This document shows, one piece after another, positions 44,701 through 53,635 of a stretch of 64,000 bases of DNA; position 1 is the first letter of the stretch; each line of letters opens with the position of its first letter. The stretch comes from Takakia lepidozioides (lineage: Eukaryota; Streptophyta; Takakiopsida; Takakiales; Takakiaceae). The stretch is from the NCBI GenBank assembly GCA_030704615.1, contig CM060732.1, positions 63,777,053 through 63,841,052 of the forward strand. The letters are read 5' to 3'. A program made the position numbers and the translations under genes. The notes under the pieces are model-generated. The model was not told the origin of the DNA and made no database searches. It was given only the letters and a program-made list of their open reading frames with translations.

Positions 44701-47409
44701 TCTGTATTATTCAACAGCGACAAATTCAATTTACATGGATTGGGGAGCTAAGTAATTGGTTTCTTTTTTGTATTTTTGTGAATGGCGTTGACGCCATTCA
44801 CATACAGTGATGTTGTGAGGTCCTCAGTGATAGGTTCGTTATGAATGTGCATTGAGTTTTCCTGGAGGGTTCCTTACTCAATTTTTTGATTTCCATCCTG
44901 TGATTTTGCTTCATTTAAGTAATAATTTGGCTTCATTCTTGAATGTCGTTGACGACATTCACTTCTATGTCTGTGTCATTTCTAAACGATTATTTGCATT
45001 CACCTGGATTAGGATGTATTTACAGTGTCATTGAATGGAATGTTCTGAATGGCGTTGACGACATTCATATCTGGAGCAGTAGTGTGGTCCTGAAAGGTCC
45101 TTGGAGCAGTTGTCAGAGCCATTTCAATCTATGTTTTATTCTTTCTGTTCTACTTGCATCTTACTCACTGAGCGCTTTTGTGGGTTGGGATTTATCTCCT
45201 TTTTTCAGGTACACGAAATATGTGCTTATGGAAGGAAATCACCTGAGCGGAATTCCGACTATCTTGACATGTGGTCGGACCCTGCAAACGATCCAACCAT
45301 GTATACTGCAGGGATATTGAAGGACTGGAGTCCTTCTCACTTCAGAGACTGTGGGTGGTACCTTGACTGCCCACCTGAGCACACGACCTTTCAAGAACAG
45401 CATATGAAATACTTGAACAATAACGCTGAGATGCTGGCGCCTTTGACTGACGAAGAGTATCAACGAAACATAGCAACCTTGGCTGCCAAGGAGCCTGATG
45501 CTCAGGGAACGCCGCAGAAGGGAAAGAAGGCGGGCCGCAAACCAAAAGACAAGGCTGTTGATGTCATAGCCATCTCACCAGCAAAGCCAAAGGACAAAGA
45601 CAAGTCCAAAGAGAAGGAAAAGGACAAGGGGAAGGAGAATGAAAAGGAGATGGAGAGTGGGCAGGACTTTACTGCTGGAAGATATACCCGCACTCTTCAG
45701 TGCGTGTTCGATGCCAAGCCACACCCTTCCCGTTCTGATTCAGCAGGAGAGATGAAAATTGTTAATGAGGGTTGGCTTTCGATGATGCAGAGTCGAAAGA
45801 GAGGATACACTGGGGTGCCATCCCCTACCTGGGACAATATAATCTCATTCCTCAATCTGGTGAGAATTCCAGTTTCTTTCCTTTTTCTCTGAAAGTTTCG
45901 TTGGCAGTATTTCAGTCTCGTTCTTTGAAAACATTCTTGCCATCGTTCTTATAAAAAACATGTCTGTTGCAGGTGAGCACAGGTCCCACCTTCGTGTGCG
46001 GTGTGCAGAAAACTTATGCGGCCGACATTGTCATTCTCGACATCCCGGATGGCCAGGCTGTGCCAGAAGTTCTTCCAAAGGGCAAGACGCCAGGCTGGAA
46101 CAAATTCGAGGACAACTACTGGAGTTGGGTGTTCGGGTTCTGTAACAATTTCCTCTCTGATGCAGGGACACTTCTGCTTTTTCAGTCATGTGACAATGAT
46201 AGTCGTCGGGCATTGGCATCATACCTCAAGTCTTCAGGGTTTGAAGTTTTGCGCACATGGAATTGTGTGAACAGCCTCTACCTTGTGAAAGGGGGTTTCC
46301 CTGGTCAGCTGGTATGCCGTCTCCTTCTGCTTGTGCTTTGATCATGAGTTTCAATTTTCTCTGCAGCTCCACTCTAGTAGAATGTTTTATGATCGACACC
46401 GATCATCAACGATTCATGATTTTTTTGTGTCAGAGTTCTGAATAGCCGATGTACACACTTCCACTATAGATTGTGTTTACCACACTAACCTGCTATCTTT
46501 GCCAGACGAGGATGTTCGAGGCGATCTGCCTGCGGAGGATTCGCACATCAAAGACACCATCCTCCATCCGCAGCTTTGAGATTTCTGACCAGGGTTGTTT
46601 CGTCAACCCCCCCTATGAGCCCCATGTCGATGACATTTTGTACAACTTCATGCAGTCCAGTCAGACTCTGAAGAGACCAGATGGCACTCCCTGGAGAGGT
46701 GCAAAGGAAAAGTCACCAGCATTCATGCAAATACTGCTGGAGTCATGCAGCCACCGCTCTGCACGGGTGGTCGATCTTTCTGTGTCCACAGGTTCGTTTT
46801 TTCCCTTCCGAATTGGTTTCCTTTCAACAGTTTCATCTGCTTAAATCCCCCCTCCAAACTGTTCATGTTCTCCTGTCTGGTGCAGGAGCAACTTACCACG
46901 CATGCAAGGCAGGCGGAAGAAGCCTTTTTGGCATGGAGGGTGATTCTGACCTCTACAACACCGTGCTCCTCCCCCTTTTGTCTGGCTCCACTTCAGGCAC
47001 ACAGACTGATCGGATTCAAATTCGAAATGATGACGATCCCGAAGATAAGCAGGTCGACAACGACTTTTCATGTGAGTAAGTGCTAAACCCTCTTTGGGAG
47101 TCATACTCAATTTCTCGATAACATCAAAGTTACAGTAATAACTTTTTCAGGCTGTCTTTCAGGAAAGGCAGCGGTGGATCTTCAGGAGATACAGTCATTT
47201 CTGGCGAGTCTGTTTTCGACAGCCCCCTTTCCAATTTTCTGCTTCCTGTTTATGCCGAAGCAATGGCACTTCACGCGGCCGAGTCCCTATCCCCTGACTT
47301 TTTAGTGGCCAGCCGTAGGTGTATCCAGCGTGGATCCGGTGTTCTAAAATACTTAGACTTAGATGCAGAGGAAGAGGGGATACATTGTACTGACTCTGAG
47401 TCAGACTGA
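41778..47409 (+). CDS. ParB-like / DNA methyltransferase fusion, ten exons, MULE cargo
   Basis: Proposed exons: 41,778-42,073; 42,450-43,144; 43,239-43,431; 43,516-43,953; 44,038-44,256; 45,209-45,859; 45,973-46,311; 46,506-46,791; 46,886-47,075; 47,151-47,409 (about 1,190 codons). All introns are GT-AG. Exon 1 needs a frame correction near 41,970, and the exon 5/6 join is the least certain. A basic, Glu-rich N-terminus precedes a ParB/Srx-like domain in exon 2 (MISMPVVRPPL, VHGYRL, FYVWDGNHRLLAW). Exons 4-5 are helical. Exon 6 has a Lys-rich linker (AKPKDKDKSKEKEKDKGKE). Exons 7-9 carry a methyltransferase in permuted beta order: ADIVILDIPDG (motif IV place), DAGTLLLFQS, then EKSPAFMQILLES, ARVVDLSVSTG (motif I place) and GGRSLFGMEGDSDLY. 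ParB-methylase fusions are typical of phages and bacterial mobile elements. Aromatic DPPY and FxGxG are altered, so activity is doubtful. Confidence 0.72.
42160..42475. repeat. Four TCGTTAACGCC-type dyads around intron 1
   Basis: Near copies of GTCGTTAACGCC(A/G)TTCG occur at about 42,160, 42,248, 42,337 and 42,454 (the last as GTCGTTACCGCCATTCAC, at the start of exon 2). They resemble half or full versions of the intron 5 palindrome with TTAACG in place of TTGACG. Spacing is about 85-120 bp, similar to the later array. Confidence 0.5.
44346..45066. repeat. Seven spaced 20-bp palindromes in intron 5
   Basis: GAATGTCGTTGACGACATTC occurs exactly at 44,346, 44,672 and 44,941. Variants are GAATGGCGTTGACGACATTC at 44,467 and 45,047, GAATGGCGTTGACGCCATTC at 44,780, and GAATGTCAATGCAGACATTC at 44,577. 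The arms (GAATGTCGT / ACGACATTC) pair around a TG centre. The copy at 44,780 has paired changes (T to G and A to C) and extends to 11-bp arms. Start-to-start spacing is 121, 110, 95, 108, 161 and 106 bp. Sequences following copies 1 and 6 are alike, as are those following 2, 5 and 7, so the array is a diverged higher-order tandem repeat that has kept its palindromes. Confidence 0.88.
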
Positions 47410-47569
47410 ACTGTATTCTTTTAATATTCATTTTCATATTATCTGGAAAACGTTGAATCCCCTTCTTCCACCGTAGTTGTTCCTTTAGAACAAATAATAA
47501 TCACAGAATCAACTTTCGTTTAAATTGCTATATGTATGAATCCATCTCACAAACCTTCCTGACTCTTCT

Positions 47570-47890
47570 CATATCCATTGTGCATTCATCTACACTGTAT
47601 TCATGCGTGCTCCATTCATGAAAGCTTCCTTTGTACAACATCCATTGTACATTCATCCTCTGTACTCTTTAATCCACCCCACAAACCTTCCACACTCATT
47701 TCATATACTTTGTGCATTCGTCAAAAGATTTGGTCATGCATCTTCCTGTCATGAATTTTTGTCATTGCTCAACATCCATTATACATTCATCCATTTTACT
47801 CTTATCCATCCGTCATTCATCCATCTACATACATTTTTCACACTCATCCATCTGTTTATCATCCAACTGTACATTCATCCATCCTTTATT
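47570..47890. repeat. Degenerate ATTCATCCAT-rich repeat
   Basis: TCCATTGTACATTCATCC and related phrases recur about ten times (for example at about 47,575, 47,640, 47,775, 47,810 and 47,865) between the stop codon of the ParB-methyltransferase gene and the right end of the MULE. It looks like an old, diverged minisatellite. It could act as a 3' untranslated or subterminal spacer. Confidence 0.5.
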
Positions 47891-48004
47891 CAATGCCTTT
47901 TATTATGTCGTCCAGCTTGTTTCCGCGGTAAAGGGTGCCAATCCGCGGGAATACACTCCACTTCTTTCTGGGCGCGTGGTGACTCGGCCTTCACGTGTGA
48001 TGAC

Positions 48005-48094
48005 GTGGACTGAGCCCCGTGACGTGGCATTTGCGCAAGGTGACGTGGCGTGAGCGCAGTTGCGCTCACGCGCTCACGTGACCAGGCTCACGCC
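48005..48094 (-). repeat. Right terminal inverted repeat and subterminal repeats of the MULE
   Basis: Contains three GACGTGG motifs (48,023-48,048 and just before) and a dyad with arms GGCGTGAGCGCA / TGCGCTCACGC (48,047-48,071). The inverted terminus then runs to GGCTCACGCC, ending at 48,094. The arrangement mirrors the left end. Confidence 0.65.
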
Positions 48095-48106
48095 GAGGCA
48101 TCCCTG

Positions 48107-48115
48107 GGGCTGAGG
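48107..48115. repeat. Target-site duplication, right copy (GGGCTGAGG)
   Basis: Exact copy of 36,759-36,767, placed 12 bp outside the recognisable inverted repeat. The symmetry of both copies with respect to the termini supports a single insertion event. Confidence 0.7.
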
Positions 48116-49919
48116 AGACCTGTAAGTATGGCATCTTGAAGTGGCTGCTGCATGCAGCCCCGAATTCAACCCAACTGCTTCTGGTTTGGCAAGTTACAGC
48201 CTTTATTTTGGCTTATGTTGTTCTGGCGCTGGTGGGACAGTTCGGCCTATTAGGCCCGTCTCCTGAGGCCTACATCCAGACCCTACCTTGTCTTCTGATC
48301 CTTGACAGCAGGGCTTGTGGATTAATGAGATAGGTTGTGAATTTTTGACCTTGGAGGATTTGTGTTTTATGGGTATGGCCTCGGCGGGTTTGTGACTCTA
48401 TGGACGTTGTGGCCTTGAATGTTATGGCGGCAGCCTGATAAGGCACCGACCTACTCCTTTTCAGGCCTGGATTTGATGTATAATGGATCATAGTGAGGTG
48501 TTTTTGCAAACTTTAGCATGGACCTCTTGAAAGACGGGTGTGGTAAGCTGTAATGGAATCCTGCCTGTATTTTTGGCCTTGTCATGACATCAGGCCCATG
48601 ACCTGCAAACTGAGTTTTTTTATTTGCCAAAGAGGCTGGATCTCGGTTGTTCAAGATGCTTGTGTGTACATGTCTTGAATTTGCAATATGGCTGATCTCA
48701 CATTCCCTTGACGCCTTGTATGATTATATGTCTTGGGGTGATTACAAATGGCATGGAATCTGTTTTATCATGCCCAAGTGGATTGCTTGGAGGCATGTCC
48801 TGATTCTGAAATGTTGCAGGCTGGTCCTTATGCTTTGCTTGATGCATGACCCTATGTAATAAAAAACTGAAAAGGTAAGGTGTTGCAATCAGTGATTTTG
48901 ACCTTGTCATGACACCAGGCTCGTGACCTGCAATTTAATGATTCATTGGCCAAGATGGCCGGATCTCGAGTGTTCGAGATGCTTGTATCCCCTACATGAA
49001 CAAACCCCGCCCTCCCACCCTATTTTATCATGATTGATTGGGTGATGTCAATTCATGGGAAGCTATGACAAAAATGGAAATGTTAGATGGTGCCCTGTTT
49101 TGGGCTGTTTATGTCTTTAATTGACAATGACTCTAGTGGGTCTTGTCCATGTCTTGACATAAATATCTTCCCTCTCTTTCTATTTCCAGTGTACTTGGTG
49201 GTTCTTGTACACACCATCTACCACTTTCCTTCCTGGTTATTTCTTCATCATGTTGATATACTAACATGGTTTTTTCTGGCCTGGCAGAAGGTCCCTTCAT
49301 GACAAAGGTATGGAGCAATGACCTTCATAAGGTATGTCCTCCAACAAAAACTTGTTGGTGAAATTGGGCACGGAGGTCTTTGAAATAAGCATAGTGCTTT
49401 TGAGGGTTGTCTTCATGTTGATATATTGAGCTAGGCCCAAGTAAAACCACCTACAGGGGTTTGAGTACACCTTCTACATGATCCGTTCAATGCACACTAC
49501 TCATGTTAGATGGCTCCTGTAGCTGATGCCTTGTATCGTTCTTAGACACTCTTAGGCTCATATGCTTTCATACCTCTCTACAAGTGGCTTTGCTATATGT
49601 AGCACCACTAAGTTAATATGTTATGTGCTTATCATACCTTTGGAAAAACTGGCCTTAAAACCAGGATGGTGTATAGATGGGCAGCAGGTTGCTACCATCT
49701 TACCTTACACTTGTTTGAAGCGGGCCTTGAAAGCTCGCTGCGGGATGTGGTACTGGTGTGAAGGAGCTGTAAGACCTCCACCATTGATTTTGTATCGCCA
49801 GCTGCGGCTCTGCTCGTAAACACCTCGGCCTGCACTTCATGGGCATCGTTGTCCTCCGTGGTCTTGAATACTCTCCATTTTTGCAGCACGTAGGCCAAAA
49901 ATGGATGCGACAGTCGGTG
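48116..49919. other. No supported gene; contains a 90-bp direct repeat
   Basis: Two diverged direct copies of about 90 bp (48,574-48,665 and 48,896-48,990) share CCTTGTCATGACA(T/C)CAGGC, GTGACCTGCAA and GGATCTCG(G/A)(G/T)TGTTC(A/G)AGATGCTTGT. Otherwise only short frames on both strands are present. It may be the remnant of another mobile element. Confidence 0.45.
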
Positions 49920-50290
49920 CACTAGTATATATTGTCATTTTTATGACTACGGGTGATATAAACCTTGGTAACCATGAGTATATATGTGACTAAAGAGTGA
50001 TGAAACCCATTGTTGGGCGCATTTTAATATATTTTAATCCAAAGAAGTCATACATATTACTACATGACTAGGAGCTATGGTCAAACATTGTTGACCAAGA
50101 ACACAGGCTTGGTTTATATAACTAGTAGTCATACGCACTACTACACGTCAAACACGTGTCATACAAGCTTATAATGACTAAATGACTACACCATTACTAC
50201 ACATTGATGACATGCCATAGATGCTTATGACTACATGACTACATGAGGTTTCACAGCTATGTTTATATGACTACATCACTACATTATCCA
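49920..50290 (+). mobile_element. CACTA-type terminus, family B, with ATGACTAC subterminal repeats
   Basis: Begins CACTAGTATATATTGTCA then TTTTATGACTACGGGTG. More than ten copies of ATGACTAC or its complement follow up to 50,280 (for example TTATGACTACATGACTACAT at about 50,230). It is preceded by GTG. The gene fragments that follow on the plus strand probably belong to this element. No matching right terminus was found before the next element at 56,233. Confidence 0.55.
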
Positions 50291-50467
50291 GAAGAGTAGA
50301 TGAGGACATTGTGTACGAGTTGTCACCGATAGAAAACACCAGTGCAGCGGGCCAGCACCGGAAATATGACGGAAACCCCTGGACTATAACAAAAACAACA
50401 AATCTGAAATTGCCGTTGCTGGAGAAGAAAGACACGACAATCAGGTTTGTTGGTCTCTCATCCTTCC

Positions 50468-50734
50468 AGAAGTCTGTGCTGATTTCCCGTGTATGTCTTC
50501 ATATCTTCCGGTATTATGAGATTTTTCTGCAATTTCAGAATCTGTGACATACTTTCAGAAGTTTGTGCCGATTTCCCATGTATGTCTTCCTATGTTCCGG
50601 TATTATGAGATTTTTCTGCTATTTCAGAATCTGTGACATACTTTGAGAAGTTTGTGTCTTCCCACTTCACTGAATTTCTTGGGACGGCGGTGCGTTGCAG
50701 ATATGTCAGCTGTGTTTGGAGTTTGAAATGTGTC
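50468..50734. repeat. 89-bp tandem duplication plus partial third copy
   Basis: AGAAG(T)(C/T)TGTG(C/T)(T/C)GATTTCCC starts units at 50,468 and 50,557, each 89 bp long and nearly identical through TCTGTGACATACTTT. A third start at 50,646 (AGAAGTTTGTG) soon diverges. The unit looks like part of an intron and a splice acceptor (TATTTCAG). Confidence 0.75.
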
Positions 50735-50834
50735 CGGGCGGCTTGCCCATTTTTTGAGAAGGAGAAGTATCACAACGACACTTTCTGGCTTGAAACGTCC
50801 GATACCAAATTTCAAGCGCAAAGTACAGTACCTG

Positions 50835-51785
50835 GGTGTGGCATCCCTTCCTTAAGCTCTTGCGGAGATTAATTGAAGGTGAGATGGTGGAGTCTGTTGC
50901 AACACATGTCTTCACACCAGAGATTGTAGGTTAATCGACTCTATATCTTGGAAACAGAACCGTCAAGCCAAACAGGCCAAGTCTTGGCAGAAGACAGTAC
51001 AATTGACTCTCAAAGATCTGAATGTGGACCCGCACATCTTCATCCTGTTGGATAAATGCGACTTAGAGACTGTAGTGTCCACGGAAGTGAGTGCTACCAG
51101 AGAAAATGTGTAATGAAAATGAAGTTAGGCAGAAAACATCCCTGAACATGTTTTCAATCTGTGACATGGGGGAGGACATCGTGGAAAAACCGAAGGGTCT
51201 ACCACTGTGTGCAGAGGGACTAATTTTAAGGTCAAGGAAATGTTGCTTTGTCACGTCATTGCACCTGCGTTGGAGTACGCATTTGCTACATGCGTTGATA
51301 ACTCCAACGAGGCTAGGTCTGCAGTATCCTTCCAAGTGGGGGTGCTTAAGGAGTGGATGTCCGCATGCTCCAAAATAGCCAATGTGGCTGTTCATGGTGA
51401 GTTTGGCATCCCTTCCTTAACCGGAAGTGTGGGAATAGCTGGTGAGATGGTGGAGTCTATTGCAACACATGTCTTTACACCAGATATCGTAAGTTAATCG
51501 ACTCCATATCTTGGAAATAGGACCGCCCGCCAAACAGGCCAAGTCCTGCTAGAAGAGACTAGACGAGACTCTCAAGGATCTGAATGTGGACCGTCAAGTC
51601 TTGACCTTGCTGGAACCATGTGACTTAGAGACTGTAGTGTCCAAAGCCATGTGTGCTGCCACAAAATTGTGTAATGACAAAGAAGTTGGGCATAATACAT
51701 CCATGAACCTGTTTCTAGATTGTGACAAAGGGGAGGACATCCTGGATGACCTGAAGGGTCTACCCACTGTGTGCACCAGACTGAA
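50835..51785. repeat. Tandem duplication with a 562-bp period
   Basis: The block from GGCATCCCTTCCTTAA through GGTGAGATGGTGGAGTCT (50,879) to GGGTCTACC...GTGTGC (about 51,220) recurs from about 51,411, with the second GGTGAGATGG at 51,441, to about 51,780. Copies differ by roughly 15% with small indels. They carry the same coding piece (SQ/DLETVVS), so the parent gene gained a repeated exon before decay. Confidence 0.7.
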
Positions 51786-52349
51786 ATTGTGGATTTGGTG
51801 AGGAAGCCTACCTTTGGACATCAAACAAAAGCTGAGAGGGATGAGAGAGTGCTATTGCCCGTTCTGTGGGCTCCACAAACACAATATTCATTGTCTGATT
51901 CACTGCCCGGGGTGCTATCACCAGACAGACCACCGGATATCCAAGCTATCAATTGAATTGTGTCTGCACCTGTGTTTACCAACATTGAGAGTCTTTAGGC
52001 CTTTTGGGGCTCCGTTGCTGGGCAAGCACATACAGCCAGCACATGATTGTGTGAATAGATGTCCACTGGATATGTGGAAAACCCGGATGGGATGTTCTAT
52101 TTCCTGGTAAGTTTCATGTGGTACTGATGTGAACCCGCCCACATTCTGCTTCTTCACCAATGAATGGCCTTACATGTTATGAGGACATTTTGTCCATCTC
52201 CTTTTCATTTTTTGGTACTTGCGCTGCAGGGGATGTGGGTTTGAGGTCAGCTGTTTATGGTTGTGGTTGTGGGATGGTTTGTGCTCTGGTGACGTTGTGT
52301 TCAGTACGACTACAGCTGATGCACCTTGTGTGTGGGATGTTTTTGGCAG

Positions 52350-53156
52350 CAGAAGGGGAGTGAAGCTGCAACAAAGCACTCACAGCCACCATACAATGCC
52401 AACCAACACCAACCTTGGCACCCACCCCCTGCCAGATGGGCTCCACAACAGAGTGCACCATGGGGAGCCCCCCCTGCTTCGGGGTCGTGGCGCTGGCTTC
52501 CTGATGCTGGCACATCACAATGGGGGCCTCCCACATCTCCATATGGCCCTCCCCCCTCCGGCACACATCAGTCACCCCCCGGAACGTATGACGGTGCTGC
52601 TCCAGAGCATGGGGGCAGGAAACGGTCATCAGAGCTGAGGAAGGAACAACGCCATGCCATGAAACAATGGGAAGGAGATGGAGAGGGAAGGGTGGCTGTA
52701 GGGCTAAAGCGCCACAAGGTGGAGGTGCATGGAAATGGAGTCATCAATGTTGACTGCGAAGGTAAGGAACACTGGCAGCGTGATTTGCGTGGCCTGGCAT
52801 TGCGTTACCTTGACTCAAGCGTACAAGACATTGACCAGCAGTCCCAGAGTGTCATGTCAATAGTAATAGAGGGCATAAATGGAATGTACGAGTACACACC
52901 TATCCCTGCCAATCGTGATTTTATAGTCAAGCAATGTGGGAAGATAATGAAAGGAGAAAGAGCAAAACTGAAAGATAAATGGGCGAAGACTGGTGTGAGG
53001 CCAATGAACACTAAACCCGCCTATTAGGATAAGCTTGTTGCCTACTGGGAGTCCCCTCGTGGACTTGCAAAGGCCGAAGGGATGAAGCAAGCGCATGCTT
53101 GTGTCACGAACCCCTCGCGTTGGGGCCGGGCAGGAGTTGCAGGCCAAGCAGCCCGT
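52350..53156 (+). pseudogene. PTTA / En-Spm accessory-like transposase domain
   Basis: After an acceptor (TTTTTGGCAG) the frame is Pro/Gln/His-rich (SQPPYNANQHQPWHPPPARW), then basic (KRSSELRKEQRHAMKQWE). It then reads a folded part: RDLRGLALRYLDSSVQDIDQ, IPANRDFIVKQCGKIM, KLKDKWAKTGVRPMNTKPAY, a TAG at 53,026, DKLVAYWESPRGLAKAEGMK and NPSRWGRAGVAGQAARL before a GTAATC donor. The stretch W.LV.YW.S...K.AE..K.........G..G is the pattern of plant PTTA/En-Spm proteins, in which the residue at the stop is usually Trp, so TGG probably became TAG. A small exon-like piece (53,321-53,432, QIKKRRKARSPSLSELG) follows. Confidence 0.5.
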
Positions 53157-53635
53157 TTGGTAATCTCCCACACCCCCTTCTCATTGCTCTTACGTTGTGG
53201 CATGTTGTGATGGAAGAGACACCCACGAGTGGGTTTTATTCCTTGTGCAGAATTAGTTGTTATGTGATATGCAGGGTAGTGCTTTGTCCATATGCTCCTG
53301 GCATTTTGTACTGACAGTGTGTGGATGGGCAAATAAAGAAAAGACGCAAAGCGCGGAGCCCGTCACTGTCCGAGCTCGGGGCGGAGCAAAAGAACGCTGC
53401 GACTGGCACCCCATCAGAGTCTGTTTTGAGCCAGGTATGTTTTGAAGTCCGGTTTCCATTCATGAATCTGTTGTTGTACTAAGATTTGGTGGGTATGTGG
53501 GGCCCCCACGTATGGTACACGAGGGGTGTTATGCCAAACCCAGCCATCTCCGAATGCCTGAAATCCTGCACATTCGGCCTCTTCTTCTGGTTTTTAACAG
53601 TACGGGTGGGTGTTTGTGTGCGTAGGGAGCGGGGA

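Larger units (their letters stand above)
36768..48106. mobile_element. 11.3-kb Mutator-like element carrying a ParB-methyltransferase gene
   Basis: Bounded by a perfect 9-bp direct repeat. Just inside are inverted termini: 36,781 onward reads GGCGTGAGCGTTGCACGTGA, and the complement of 48,094 backward reads GGCGTGAGCCTGGTCACGTG. Both continue GAGCGCG(C/T)GAGCG, about 28 of 33 aligned positions with one gap. The outermost 13 bases on each side match weakly. It holds two divergent genes: a MULE transposase (minus) and a ten-exon ParB-methyltransferase gene (plus), plus palindromic subterminal repeats. A MULE with a second, non-transposase gene recalls Mutator (mudrB) and VANDAL (VANC) layouts, but the cargo here is of a different kind. 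Confidence 0.75.
50311..52110 (+). pseudogene. Decayed multi-exon gene of unknown function, partly duplicated
   Basis: Short coding-like pieces with plausible splice sites but many breaks: YELSPIENTSAAGQHRKYDG, LKLPLLEKKDTTIRFVG, EKEKYHNDTFWLETSDTKF, LTLKDLNVDPHIFILLDKCD (copy 1), DLETVVSKAMCAATKLCND (copy 2), and a Cys/His cluster CYCPFCGLHKHNIHCLIHCP near 51,850. The last might be a zinc-binding site. Two internal duplications scramble the gene. I recognise no family. Position suggests the 5' half of the CACTA accessory gene that continues at 52.3-55.9 kb. Confidence 0.4.

Noticed and set aside
44346-45066. CRISPR-like array (short palindromic repeats with spacers)
   Set aside because: Spacers are unequal, partly homologous to one another in a higher-order pattern, and the array lies in a eukaryotic intron. 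It is a tandem repeat with conserved dyads, not a CRISPR.
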